From Pseudomonas viridiflava (GTDB lineage Bacteria; Pseudomonadota; Gammaproteobacteria; Pseudomonadales; Pseudomonadaceae), in contig NZ_RBTP01000062.1 of assembly GCF_003702045.1 (NCBI RefSeq), forward strand, positions 1 to 64,000: DNA of 64,000 nucleotides, written 5' to 3'. The notes under the pieces are model-generated. The model ran no database searches. It was given only the letters and a program-made list of their open reading frames with translations, and was not told where the DNA came from. Shown here in pieces: positions 49,925 to 58,970 of the stretch. Within the stretch, counting starts at the first letter, position 1. Every line of letters begins with the position of its first letter. The position numbers were made by a program, and so were the translations under genes.

Positions 49925-51406
49925 ATGAGCAAAGAAGTACTGCTGGTTGTTGAGTCGGTGTCCAATGAAAAGGGCGTTCCGGCAGGTGTAATTTTCGAAG
50001 CGCTGGAGCTGGCTCTTGCCACTGCTACCAAGAAACGTTTTGAAGATGAAGTTGAACTGCGTGTGGAAATCAACCGTCACACGGGTAACTACGAGACTTT
50101 CCGTCGCTGGACAGTGGTCGAAGACGAAGATCTGGACGATCCAGCTTACGAGTTGGCGGTTGACCAGGCACAGGCCAAGAAGCCGGGTGCTGTGGCTGGC
50201 GATCTGATCGAAGAGAAAATCGACTCCATCGAGTTCGGCCGTATTGCCGCGCAGACCGCCAAGCAAGTCATTGTGCAGAAGGTTCGTGAGGCTGAGCGTG
50301 CTCAGGTTGTCGACGCCTACCGCGAGCGTCTGGGCGAAATCATTTCCGGCACGGTCAAAAAGGTTACACGTGACAATGTCATCGTTGACCTTGGCAACAA
50401 TGCCGAAGCACTGCTGGCTCGCGAAGACATCATTTCCCGGGAGACTTTCCGGGTCGGTGTTCGCGTTCGGGCACTGCTCAAGGAAATCCGCACCGAAAAC
50501 CGTGGCCCCCAGCTGATTCTGTCGCGTACTGCGCCAGAGATGCTGATCGAGCTTTTCCGTATCGAAGTACCGGAAATTGCCGAAGGTCTGATTGAGGTGA
50601 TGGCTGCCTCCCGTGACCCGGGTTCGCGTGCAAAAATCGCTGTTCGCTCCAAGGACAAACGAATCGACCCGCAAGGCGCCTGTATCGGCATGCGTGGTTC
50701 GCGAGTTCAAGCCGTTTCCGGCGAGCTGGGTGGCGAGCGTGTGGATATCGTGCTTTGGGACGATAACCCGGCACAGTTCGTGATCAACGCAATGTCCCCT
50801 GCTGAAGTGGCGGCAATCATCGTAGATGAAGACGCGCATGCAATGGATATCGCGGTTGGCGCGGACAACCTGGCCCAGGCGATTGGTCGTGGCGGTCAGA
50901 ACGTGCGTCTGGCAAGCCAATTGACTGGCTGGACCCTGAACGTAATGACCGAATCGGACATCCAGGCCAAGCAGCAAGCTGAAACCGGTGACATCCTGCG
51001 CAATTTCGTCGAAGAGCTGGAAGTCGATGAAGAGCTGGCGCAGGTTCTGGTTGATGAAGGCTTCACCAGCCTGGAAGAGATTGCCTACGTACCGTTGGAA
51101 GAAATGCTCAACATCGACGGCTTTGACGAAGACATCGTCAACGAGCTTCGCGCTCGTGCCAAGGATCGTTTGTTGACTAAAGCCATCGCTACTGAGGAAA
51201 AGCTGGCAGACGCCCATCCGGCCGAAGACCTGCTCTCGCTTGAGGGTATGGACAAGGATTTGGCGATGGAACTGGCGGTGCGCGGCGTAGTTACCCGCGA
51301 AGACCTGGCCGAGCAGTCTATAGATGACCTGCTCGACATCGACGGCATTGACGATGATCGTGCCGGCAAGTTGATCATGGCCGCCCGAGCCCATTGGTTC
51401 GAGTAA
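49925..51406 (+). CDS. nusA: Transcription termination/antitermination factor NusA
   Basis: The 493-aa RNA polymerase-binding factor modulates pausing and termination. It has an N-terminal polymerase-binding domain, S1 (SGTVKKVTRDNVIVDLGN), two KH domains (GACIGMRGSRVQAV, AIGRGGQNVRLAS) and two acidic C-terminal helix-hairpin-helix repeats (SLEEIAYVPLEEML and TREDLAEQSIDDLL). The ATG at 49925 gives the family start MSKEVLLVVE. It lies 59 bp after rimP and 27 bp before infB. Confidence 0.98.
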   Translation: MSKEVLLVVESVSNEKGVPAGVIFEALELALATATKKRFEDEVELRVEINRHTGNYETFRRWTVVEDEDLDDPAYELAVDQAQAKKPGAVAGDLIEEKIDSIEFGRIAAQTAKQVIVQKVREAERAQVVDAYRERLGEIISGTVKKVTRDNVIVDLGNNAEALLAREDIISRETFRVGVRVRALLKEIRTENRGPQLILSRTAPEMLIELFRIEVPEIAEGLIEVMAASRDPGSRAKIAVRSKDKRIDPQGACIGMRGSRVQAVSGELGGERVDIVLWDDNPAQFVINAMSPAEVAAIIVDEDAHAMDIAVGADNLAQAIGRGGQNVRLASQLTGWTLNVMTESDIQAKQQAETGDILRNFVEELEVDEELAQVLVDEGFTSLEEIAYVPLEEMLNIDGFDEDIVNELRARAKDRLLTKAIATEEKLADAHPAEDLLSLEGMDKDLAMELAVRGVVTREDLAEQSIDDLLDIDGIDDDRAGKLIMAARAHWFE

Positions 51407-51433
51407 GTAGGCGCGGCCTGAGGAGAGAAGTGC

Positions 51434-53968
51434 ATGACGCAAGTCACGGTGAAAGAACTGGCCAAAGTGGTCGACACACCGGTAGAGCGCCTGTTACAGC
51501 AGATGCGTGAGGCAGGTCTGCCGCACACCGCCGCCGAGCAAGTTGTGACCGATAACGAAAAACAAGCTTTGTTGACGCATTTGAAAAGCGGTCACAAGGC
51601 CAAGGTGGAAGAACCGCGCAAGATCACTTTGCAGCGCAAGACCACCAGCACACTGCGCGTTGCTGGCAGCAAGAGCATCAGCGTTGAAGTGCGCAAGAAG
51701 AAAGTCTTCGTACAGCGCAGCCCGGAAGAAATCGAAGCCGAGCGCAAGCGTGAGATGGACGAACGCCGTGCAGTAGAAAATGCTGCTCGTCAAAAGGCTG
51801 AAGAAGAAGCCAAGCGTCGCACCGAGGAAGCGCCTGCTCAGCCTGCTGCTGCACAAAGTGCAGAGCAAGCCGCACCTGCGCCTGCTCAGCCTGTTGCTGC
51901 TGCAGAACCTGCACGCGAAGCGTCGGCTGCTCCGGCTCCGGCGCATCCTAACGCAGCGCCGACCGCTGAAGTCCGCAAGCGTGATGATCAACGTCGTCCG
52001 GACAAGCCGCGCGCCGATGATCGCAATGCACGCAGTGGTGATGGCGAGCGTAAGAACGCGCCTCATCGCGCTTCGGTCAAAGAGAAGGCTCCGGCTCCAC
52101 GCGTTGCCCCTCGTACCACCGATGAAGAGAGCGATGGTTTCCGCCGCGGCGGTCGTGGCAAGTCCAAGCTGAAGAAGCGCAACGCGCACGGTTTCCAGAG
52201 CCCTACGGGTCCTGTGGTTCGTGATGTTGCCATCGGCGAGACCATCACTGTCGGCGAACTGTCCGCTCAGATGTCGGTCAAGGCTGCCGAAGTCATCAAG
52301 TTCATGTTCAAGATGGGTACTCCGGTCACCATCAACCAGGTACTGGATCAGGAAACTGCCCAGTTGATCGCCGAAGAGCTGGGCCACAAGGTCACGCTGG
52401 TCAGCGACAATGCGCTGGAAGATTCCCTGGCTGAATCGTTGAAGTTCGAAGGTGAGACGTTCTCCCGTGCGCCGGTCGTGACCGTAATGGGCCACGTTGA
52501 CCACGGTAAGACTTCCCTGCTCGACTACATTCGTCGTGCCAAGGTGGCTGCTGGCGAAGCCGGCGGTATCACTCAGCACATTGGTGCTTACCACGTTGAA
52601 ACCGAGCGCGGCATGGTGACATTCCTCGACACCCCGGGTCACGCTGCGTTTACCGCAATGCGCGCTCGTGGTGCCAAGGCGACGGACATCGTGATCCTGG
52701 TGGTTGCGGCGGACGACGGCGTAATGCCACAGACCATCGAAGCGGTTCAGCATGCTGTTGCTGCTGGCGTGCCTCTGGTGGTTGCAGTGAACAAGATCGA
52801 CAAGCCGGGCGCAGATCTCGATCGCATCCGTAGCGAGTTGTCGGTTCACGGCGTGACGTCTGAAGAGTGGGGCGGTGATACGCCGTTCGTACCGGTTTCC
52901 GCGAAAATGGGTACCGGCGTCGACGAGCTGCTCGAAGCGGTCCTGCTGCAAGCTGAAGTCCTGGAACTGAAAGCTACTCCGTCGGCTCCTGGTCGTGGTG
53001 TGGTCGTCGAGTCCCGTCTGGACAAGGGCCGTGGCCCGGTCGCGACGGTTCTGGTTCAGGACGGCACGCTGCGTCAGGGCGACATGGTTCTGGTGGGTTC
53101 GAATTTCGGTCGTATTCGCGCCATGCTCGACGAGAACGGCAAGCCGGTCAAAGAAGCAGGTCCTTCGATTCCGGTCGAAATACTGGGTCTTGATGGCACG
53201 CCGGATGCTGGCGACGAGATGTCTGTACTGGCTGACGAGAAGAAAGCCCGTGAAGTCGCTCTGTTCCGCCAAGGCAAGTTCCGCGAAGTCAAACTGGCTC
53301 GCGCTCATGCCGGCAAGCTCGAAAACATCTTCGAGAACATGGGGCAGGAAGAGAAGAAGACGCTTAACATCGTCCTCAAATCCGACGTTCGTGGTTCTCT
53401 GGAAGCATTGCAGGGCGCCCTTGGCGGCCTGGGTAACGATGAAGTGCAAGTGCGCGTAGTCGGCGGCGGTGTCGGTGGTATCACCGAGAGCGACGCCAAC
53501 CTGGCACTGGCCTCCAACGCTGTACTGTTCGGCTTCAACGTGCGTGCCGATGCTGGCGCTCGCAAGATCGTCGAGCAGGAAGGTCTGGATATGCGTTACT
53601 ACAACGTGATCTACGACATCATCGAAGACGTCAAGAAGGCCCTCACCGGCATGCTTGGCAGCGACGTCCGGGAAAACATCCTGGGTATCGCCGAAGTCCG
53701 CGATGTGTTCCGTTCGCCGAAATTCGGCGCGATCGCAGGGTGTATGGTTCTGGAAGGCAACGTGCACCGTAACCGTCCGATCCGTGTACTGCGTGACGAC
53801 ATCGTTATCTTTGAAGGCGAGCTGGAATCCCTGCGCCGCTTCAAGGACGACGCTGCCGAAGTGCGTGCCGGCATGGAGTGCGGTATCGGCGTCAAGAGCT
53901 ACAACGACGTCAAGGTCGGTGACAAGATCGAAGTCTTCGAGAAGGTCCAAGTGGCTCGCAGCCTCTAA
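51434..53968 (+). CDS. infB: Translation initiation factor IF-2
   Basis: The 844-aa GTPase brings initiator tRNA to the ribosome. It has a long N-terminal region rich in Ala, Glu, Lys and Pro (about 100-250), the G domain with GHVDHGKTSLLDYI, DTPGHAAF and NKIDKPGADL, and the C-terminal fMet-tRNA-binding domains. GAGGAGAG precedes the ATG. Internal in-frame starts giving shorter IF2 forms, as in E. coli, are possible but not evident from sequence alone. Confidence 0.98.
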   Translation: MTQVTVKELAKVVDTPVERLLQQMREAGLPHTAAEQVVTDNEKQALLTHLKSGHKAKVEEPRKITLQRKTTSTLRVAGSKSISVEVRKKKVFVQRSPEEIEAERKREMDERRAVENAARQKAEEEAKRRTEEAPAQPAAAQSAEQAAPAPAQPVAAAEPAREASAAPAPAHPNAAPTAEVRKRDDQRRPDKPRADDRNARSGDGERKNAPHRASVKEKAPAPRVAPRTTDEESDGFRRGGRGKSKLKKRNAHGFQSPTGPVVRDVAIGETITVGELSAQMSVKAAEVIKFMFKMGTPVTINQVLDQETAQLIAEELGHKVTLVSDNALEDSLAESLKFEGETFSRAPVVTVMGHVDHGKTSLLDYIRRAKVAAGEAGGITQHIGAYHVETERGMVTFLDTPGHAAFTAMRARGAKATDIVILVVAADDGVMPQTIEAVQHAVAAGVPLVVAVNKIDKPGADLDRIRSELSVHGVTSEEWGGDTPFVPVSAKMGTGVDELLEAVLLQAEVLELKATPSAPGRGVVVESRLDKGRGPVATVLVQDGTLRQGDMVLVGSNFGRIRAMLDENGKPVKEAGPSIPVEILGLDGTPDAGDEMSVLADEKKAREVALFRQGKFREVKLARAHAGKLENIFENMGQEEKKTLNIVLKSDVRGSLEALQGALGGLGNDEVQVRVVGGGVGGITESDANLALASNAVLFGFNVRADAGARKIVEQEGLDMRYYNVIYDIIEDVKKALTGMLGSDVRENILGIAEVRDVFRSPKFGAIAGCMVLEGNVHRNRPIRVLRDDIVIFEGELESLRRFKDDAAEVRAGMECGIGVKSYNDVKVGDKIEVFEKVQVARSL

Positions 53969-54042
53969 ATCGCGAGCTTCAGGAGTCATGGTGAAACATC
54001 GCATGCAAATGCCGCTGTCTTCATCATGGACTCTCAACGCAA

Positions 54043-54072
54043 CGCCCGGTCTGGCATTTGTCAGGCCGGGCG
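54043..54072. repeat. Hairpin between infB and rbfA
   Basis: CGCCCGGTCTG (54043-54053) pairs with CAGGCCGGGCG (54062-54072) over 11 positions, one a G-T pair. Only TTT follows, so termination would be partial; an RNA processing role is also possible. Confidence 0.7.
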
Positions 54073-54127
54073 TTTGCCGCTTTCAGACTGTCAGGGTTTG
54101 GTCCCGGATCAGTAACAGGTAACAAAC

Positions 54128-54544
54128 ATGGCAAAAGAATATAGCCGCACCCAACGTATTGGCGATCAGATGCAGCGCGAGCTGGCGCAGCTGATCCGTC
54201 GTGAAATCAAGGACCCTCGTGTGGGTCTGGTCACCATCACCGCCGTAGACGTCAGTCGCGACGTGGGTCATGCAAAGATCTTCATGACCGTGATGGGGCA
54301 GGACAGCGCTGAAGAAATCGCGCAAAGCATCAAGGTGCTCAACGCTGCCGCAGGTTTCCTGCGCATGCAGTTGGCTCGTGAGATGAAACTTCGCAGCGTG
54401 CCGCAATTGCATTTCCACTACGACGAAAGCGTCGTGCGTGGCGCCCACCTCTCGGCATTGATCGAGCGGGCCGTGGCAGAAGACGGACAGCACCAGGAAG
54501 GTTCTGCGTCACAAGGCGTCAAGCCTGAAAGTACCGAGGAGTAA
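54128..54544 (+). CDS. rbfA: Ribosome-binding factor A
   Basis: The 138-aa cold-shock-linked factor matures 16S rRNA and the 30S subunit. It has the KH-like fold with RTQRIGDQMQRELAQLIRRE at the start and the conserved VTITAVDVSRDVGHAKIFMT and LRSVPQLHFHYDESV. The start follows an AGGTAAC-type site. It lies 159 bp after infB and ends 3 bp before truB. Confidence 0.97.
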   Translation: MAKEYSRTQRIGDQMQRELAQLIRREIKDPRVGLVTITAVDVSRDVGHAKIFMTVMGQDSAEEIAQSIKVLNAAAGFLRMQLAREMKLRSVPQLHFHYDESVVRGAHLSALIERAVAEDGQHQEGSASQGVKPESTEE

Positions 54545-54547
54545 AGG

Positions 54548-55465
54548 GTGGCTCAGGTCAAGCGTATACGCCGCAACGTCAGCGGGATCATCCTGCTCGA
54601 CAAGCCGCTGGGTTTTACGTCCAACGCAGCCTTGCAAAAGGTTCGCTGGTTGCTCAATGCAGAGAAGGCAGGCCACACCGGCAGTCTCGATCCGCTGGCA
54701 ACCGGCGTATTGCCCTTGTGCTTCGGTGAGGCCACCAAGTTCTCGCAATACCTGCTCGACTCGGACAAGTCCTACGAAACCCTGATGCAACTCGGCAAGA
54801 CCACCACCACGGCCGACTCCGAAGGCGATGTTTTGCTGACGCGTCCCGTGACCGTTGGTCGTGACGATATCGAGGCCGCATTGCCCGCTTTTCGTGGACA
54901 AATCAGCCAGATACCGCCGATGTACTCCGCCCTCAAGCGTGACGGACAGCCTTTGTACAAGCTGGCACGTGCAGGGGAAGTAGTGGAGCGCGAGCCTCGT
55001 TCTGTTACTATTGCGCGCTTGGAATTACTCGCCTGCGAAGGCGACACGGCGCGTCTGTCGGTCGATTGCAGCAAGGGCACCTATATCCGGACCTTGGTCG
55101 AGGATATTGGTGAACAGCTCGGTTGTGGTGCCTACGTCGCAGAATTGCGTCGTACCCAGGCCGGCCCTTTCAGTCTGGCTCAGACAGTCACGCTGGAAGA
55201 GCTTGAACAGGTGCATGCCGATGGCGGAAACGAGGCGGTTGATCGCTTCCTGATGCCATCGGACAGCGGACTGCTGGACTGGCCGCTGCTGAAATTTTCG
55301 GAACACAGTTCGTTCTACTGGCTGCATGGTCAGCCAGTGAGAGCACCGGACGCACCGAAGTTTGGCATGGTGCGGGTGCAGGATCATGAGGGTCGCTTCA
55401 TCGGTATTGGTGAAGTCAGCGAAGACGGGCGTATTGCGCCGCGTCGATTGATTCGGTCAGAGTGA
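54548..55465 (+). CDS. truB: tRNA pseudouridine-55 synthase
   Basis: The 305-aa enzyme makes pseudouridine 55 in the T loop of tRNAs. It shows GIILLDKPLGFTSNAALQKV, the catalytic Asp in HTGSLDPLATGVLPLCFGEA, and a C-terminal PUA domain (GRFIGIGEVSEDGRIAPRR). The start is GTG at 54548, with GAGG in the end of rbfA, giving close coupling. Confidence 0.97.
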   Translation: MAQVKRIRRNVSGIILLDKPLGFTSNAALQKVRWLLNAEKAGHTGSLDPLATGVLPLCFGEATKFSQYLLDSDKSYETLMQLGKTTTTADSEGDVLLTRPVTVGRDDIEAALPAFRGQISQIPPMYSALKRDGQPLYKLARAGEVVEREPRSVTIARLELLACEGDTARLSVDCSKGTYIRTLVEDIGEQLGCGAYVAELRRTQAGPFSLAQTVTLEELEQVHADGGNEAVDRFLMPSDSGLLDWPLLKFSEHSSFYWLHGQPVRAPDAPKFGMVRVQDHEGRFIGIGEVSEDGRIAPRRLIRSE

Positions 55466-55522
55466 CCGGAACCAGTCCATCGGCAGGCTTGCCTGCAGGT
55501 GGGGTGGAACGAGGATGGCTGT

Positions 55523-55603
55523 CAACAGGCACGGTCAAGCCTCATTTTTTAATACGAGGATCTGTCCTCGGCCTGTTGGAAACGTTTCTTCGGAAACGCT
55601 TCC
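55523..55603 (+). promoter_or_regulatory. Structured leader of rpsO
   Basis: CAACAGGC (55523-55530) pairs with GCCTGTTG (55571-55578), enclosing CGAGGA/TCCTCG (55555-55560 and 55565-55570). A second hairpin, GGAAACGTTTC/GAAACGCTTCC (55578-55588 and 55593-55603), has a UUCG loop closed by C-G. They lie directly before the rpsO ribosome site and fit an S15 autoregulatory leader, but the fold is only by eye. Confidence 0.5.
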
Positions 55604-55624
55604 TTGAATAAAAGGATTGCCCAC

Positions 55625-55894
55625 ATGGCACTCAGCGTTGAAGAAAAAGCTCAGATCGTAACCGACTACCAGCAAGCTGTTGGTGATACTGGTTCGCCAG
55701 AAGTGCAAGTTGCACTGCTGACCGCCAACATCAACAAACTGCAAGGCCACTTCAAGGCCAACGGTAAGGACCACCACTCGCGTCGTGGTCTGATCCGTAT
55801 GGTAAACCAGCGTCGCAAGCTGCTGGATTACCTGAAAGGTAAGGACGTTAGCCGTTACAGCGCCCTGATCGGTCGTCTGGGTCTGCGTCGCTAA
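55625..55894 (+). CDS. rpsO: 30S ribosomal protein S15
   Basis: The 89-aa S15 protein binds 16S rRNA early in 30S assembly. It shows the conserved TGSPEVQVALLTANINKLQGHF and DHHSRRGLIRMVNQRRKLLDYL, in parts. The ATG at 55625 (MALSVEEKAQIV) has AAAGGA upstream; an earlier frame start is out of keeping with the family. It precedes pnp, the conserved rpsO-pnp pair. Confidence 0.98.
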   Translation: MALSVEEKAQIVTDYQQAVGDTGSPEVQVALLTANINKLQGHFKANGKDHHSRRGLIRMVNQRRKLLDYLKGKDVSRYSALIGRLGLRR

Positions 55895-56069
55895 TAACGA
55901 CGTTGCTAGAGGTTGGCTGTCTGTCACGAGTCATCGGGTTTTCCCGGGGGCTCTGGCAGGCTCCCAGCCTCAAGTTTTATCTGGACCGTGGAAGGGGCCG
56001 ATTCCCCGCGCTGCCCAAGAATTCGCAAGAAACCAGTTCCCCAAGAGCCACAAAGAAAGGTAGGAAACC

Positions 56070-58175
56070 GTGAACCCGGTAATCAAGAAGTTTCAGTTCG
56101 GTCAATCGACCGTAACCCTCGAGACAGGCCGTATCGCCCGTCAGGCCTCCGGCGCAGTATTGGTCACCGTTGACGACGACGTCAGCGTGTTGGTGACTGT
56201 GGTCGGCGCCAAGCAAGCCGACGCCAGCAAAGGCTTCTTCCCCCTGTCTGTGCACTATCAGGAAAAGACCTACGCTGCCGGCAAAATTCCTGGCGGTTTC
56301 TTCAAGCGTGAAGGCCGTCCTTCCGAGAAAGAAACCCTCACCTCGCGTCTGATCGATCGCCCGATCCGCCCCCTGTTTCCTGAAGGCTTCATGAACGAAG
56401 TGCAGGTTGTCTGCACCGTCGTTTCCACCAGCAAGAAGACCGATCCGGACATCGCTGCGATGATCGGTACCTCGGCTGCCCTGGCCATCTCCGGTATTCC
56501 GTTCGACGGTCCGGTCGGCGCTGCGCGCGTTGCTTTCCATGAAAGCACCGGTTACCTGCTGAACCCGACTTACGAGCAGCTTCAGGCGTCCAGCCTGGAC
56601 ATGGTCGTGGCCGGTACTTCCGAAGCCGTTCTGATGGTTGAATCGGAAGCCAAAGAACTGACCGAAGATCAGATGCTGGGCGCCGTGCTGTTCGCACACG
56701 ACGAGTTCCAGGTCGTGATCAACGCCGTCAAGGAACTGGCCGCCGAAGCCGCCAAGCCAACCTGGACCTGGCAGCCAAAGCCTGAAGCGACTGCTCTGCT
56801 GGGCGCTATCCGTGCCGAATTCGGCGAGGCGATTTCCCAGGCTTACACCATCACCATCAAGGCCGACCGTTATGCGCGTCTGGGCGAGTTGCGTGAGCAG
56901 ATCGTTGCGAAACTGGCTGTTGAAGAGGGCAGCCCGTCTGCCAGCGAAGTCAAAGCCGCATTCGGTGAAATCGAATACCGCACCGTTCGCGAAAACATCG
57001 TCAACGGCAAGCCGCGTATCGATGGTCGTGACACCCGCACCGTTCGCCCGCTGAACATCGAAGTCGGCGTTCTGCCGAAGACTCACGGCTCGGCACTGTT
57101 CACTCGTGGCGAAACCCAGGCACTGGTCGTTGCCACGCTGGGTACCGCACGTGACGCGCAGTTGCTCGATACCCTTGAAGGCGAGAAGAAAGACCCCTTC
57201 ATGCTGCACTACAACTTCCCTCCGTTCTCGGTGGGCGAGTGTGGTCGTATGGGTGGCGCGGGTCGTCGCGAAATCGGTCACGGCCGTCTGGCGCGTCGCA
57301 GCGTACAAGCCATGCTGCCGGGCGCTGACGTGTTCCCGTACACCATTCGTGTTGTGTCGGAAATCACCGAGTCCAACGGTTCCAGCTCGATGGCTTCGGT
57401 CTGCGGTGCCTCTCTGGCGCTGATGGACGCCGGTGTGCCTATGAAGGCGCCGGTTGCCGGCATCGCGATGGGCCTGGTCAAGGAAGGCGAAAAGTTCGCT
57501 GTCCTGACCGACATCCTGGGTGACGAAGACCACCTTGGCGACATGGACTTCAAGGTAGCCGGTACCGCCAAAGGTGTTACCGCGCTGCAGATGGACATCA
57601 AGATCAAGGGCATCACCGAAGAGATCATGGAGATCGCGCTGGGCCAGGCATTGGAAGCTCGCCTGAACATCCTGGGTCAGATGAACCAGATCATCGGTCA
57701 GTCGCGTACTGAATTGTCGGCCAACGCTCCGACCATGATCGCCATGAAGATCGACACCGATAAGATCCGTGACGTCATCGGTAAAGGCGGCGCGACCATC
57801 CGTGCAATCTGTGAAGAGACCAAAGCTTCGATCGATATCGAAGACGATGGCTCGATCAAGATCTTCGGTGAATCCAAGGAAGCGGCCGAGGCGGCTCGTC
57901 AGCGCGTTCTGGGCATCACTGCAGAAGCGGAGATCGGCAAGATCTACGTCGGCAAGGTTGAACGCATCGTCGATTTCGGCGCATTCGTGAACATCCTGCC
58001 GGGCAAGGATGGTCTGGTTCACATCTCGATGCTGAGTGATGCTCGCGTCGAGAAAGTGACCGACATTCTGAAAGAAGGTCAGGAAGTCGAAGTGCTGGTA
58101 CTGGACGTGGACAACCGTGGCCGTATCAAACTGTCGATCAAGGACGTAGCGGCTGCGAAAGCATCCGGCGTCTGA
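56070..58175 (+). CDS. pnp: Polynucleotide phosphorylase
   Basis: The 701-aa 3'-5' exoribonuclease has two RNase PH domains (KGFFPLSVHYQEKTYAAGK; MLHYNFPPFSVGECGRMGG), an all-helical domain between them, and C-terminal KH (IRDVIGKGGATIRAICEE) and S1 (GKVERIVDFGAFVNILPGKD) domains. It degrades mRNA, often with RNase E. The start is GTG at 56070, with AGGTAGG upstream. The 5' leader (175 bp after rpsO) may hold the hairpins used for PNPase/RNase III autoregulation in other bacteria. Confidence 0.98.
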   Translation: MNPVIKKFQFGQSTVTLETGRIARQASGAVLVTVDDDVSVLVTVVGAKQADASKGFFPLSVHYQEKTYAAGKIPGGFFKREGRPSEKETLTSRLIDRPIRPLFPEGFMNEVQVVCTVVSTSKKTDPDIAAMIGTSAALAISGIPFDGPVGAARVAFHESTGYLLNPTYEQLQASSLDMVVAGTSEAVLMVESEAKELTEDQMLGAVLFAHDEFQVVINAVKELAAEAAKPTWTWQPKPEATALLGAIRAEFGEAISQAYTITIKADRYARLGELREQIVAKLAVEEGSPSASEVKAAFGEIEYRTVRENIVNGKPRIDGRDTRTVRPLNIEVGVLPKTHGSALFTRGETQALVVATLGTARDAQLLDTLEGEKKDPFMLHYNFPPFSVGECGRMGGAGRREIGHGRLARRSVQAMLPGADVFPYTIRVVSEITESNGSSSMASVCGASLALMDAGVPMKAPVAGIAMGLVKEGEKFAVLTDILGDEDHLGDMDFKVAGTAKGVTALQMDIKIKGITEEIMEIALGQALEARLNILGQMNQIIGQSRTELSANAPTMIAMKIDTDKIRDVIGKGGATIRAICEETKASIDIEDDGSIKIFGESKEAAEAARQRVLGITAEAEIGKIYVGKVERIVDFGAFVNILPGKDGLVHISMLSDARVEKVTDILKEGQEVEVLVLDVDNRGRIKLSIKDVAAAKASGV

Positions 58176-58194
58176 TTGATCTTACGGCAGCATG

Positions 58195-58221
58195 AAAAGG
58201 ACCCTTCGGGGTCCTTTTTTT
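58195..58221 (+). terminator. Terminator of pnp
   Basis: AAAAGGACCC and GGGTCCTTTT form a stem with a UUCG loop, followed by a long T tract. Confidence 0.9.
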
Positions 58222-58272
58222 ATGTGCGCAATTAAAGGGTTATCGCCCGGCGCCTCATGTTGCATGGTTCAA

Positions 58273-58289
58273 ACATGCATCTTGCATGT
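58273..58289. repeat. Inverted repeat upstream of the sigma-54 promoter
   Basis: ACATGCA-TCT-TGCATGT is a perfect 7-3-7 inverted repeat about 95-110 bp upstream of the -24 element; a further TGCATG lies at 58261. This is the usual range for an enhancer-binding activator site. Confidence 0.5.
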
Positions 58290-58382
58290 GTAAACGAGCC
58301 CAAGCGGGCAAACTGCACGATTTCGAAAAATCAGCAAAATACTAACATGTTGATTTTATTGGCTTTTATGCGCGTGCGGAGG

Positions 58383-58398
58383 TTGGCACACCGATTGC
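58383..58398 (+). promoter_or_regulatory. Sigma-54 (RpoN) promoter of the BON-domain gene
   Basis: TTGGCAC-N5-TTGC places GG at 58385-58386 and GC at 58397-58398 with 10 bp between, matching the -24/-12 consensus YTGGCACGNNNNTTGCW except after the core. The gene starts at 58463, leaving a leader of about 53 nt. An inverted repeat upstream (58273-58289) may bind an activator. Confidence 0.8.
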
Positions 58399-58462
58399 GA
58401 TATACCTGTTAACCCTGCTGCCACACGCTGGCGCAGATTTTGAGAAAAACAGGAGTTATCGT

Positions 58463-58816
58463 ATGAAGAAGTTCGTTATCGCTGCTGCTACCGCTACTAC
58501 CCTGACTCTGACAATGGCTGGCGCTGCTTTCGCACAGACCGCCGTTCAATCTCCAATGGTGCTGGCAGCTAACACCACTACCCAGGAAGTCAAAGAAGAC
58601 ACTTCTGATACCTGGATCACCACCAAAGTCAAAGCTGACCTGCTGACTGAAAAAGGCATTCCAGGTTCGGACATCAAGGTTGAGACCAACAAAGGCGTGG
58701 TTTCCCTGTCGTCGACCGTTGCTGTGACTGAAAGCCAGAAGAAAATGGCGGTTGATATCACCAAGAAAATCAAAGGCGTGAAAGACGTTTCCGCTGCTGG
58801 CCTGAAAGCTGAGTAA
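58463..58816 (+). CDS. BON-domain periplasmic protein
   Basis: The 117-aa protein has a signal peptide (MKKFVIAAATATTLTLTMAG, cut near AFAQ) and one BON domain: SDTWITTKVKADLLTEKGIP, then KVETNKGVVSLSSTV and ending VKDVSAAGLK. OsmY-like BON proteins are periplasmic and protect the envelope under stress. The codon use is strong and the ribosome site (AGGAG) good, suggesting high expression. The sigma-54 promoter upstream points to nitrogen-, motility- or stress-linked control. The precise role is not known. Confidence 0.88.
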   Translation: MKKFVIAAATATTLTLTMAGAAFAQTAVQSPMVLAANTTTQEVKEDTSDTWITTKVKADLLTEKGIPGSDIKVETNKGVVSLSSTVAVTESQKKMAVDITKKIKGVKDVSAAGLKAE

Positions 58817-58891
58817 TCAGATTCTGCCCATGAGCATCCCTGTCATCTGACCGATGGAAAGTTCATGCGAGGCTACAAGGATGTAGCCATT

Positions 58892-58924
58892 ACAGGCCCC
58901 GGCTTTCGAGTCGGGGCCTGTTCT
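58892..58924 (+). terminator. Terminator of the BON-domain gene
   Basis: ACAGGCCCCG and CGGGGCCTGT form a perfect 10-bp stem with a 10-nt loop and a short T-rich tail. Confidence 0.85.
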
Positions 58925-58970
58925 ATTGTGGGCGGGGAAAAGTGTGGGGGCTGTAATCAATCCTCGCTTT

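Noticed and set aside
51494..54037. Very long antisense frame over infB (847 codons)
   Set aside because: Shadow of infB; low-complexity His/Gln/Val-rich product without motifs.
55977..58022. Antisense frame over pnp (681 codons)
   Set aside because: Shadow of pnp; no motif or start signal.
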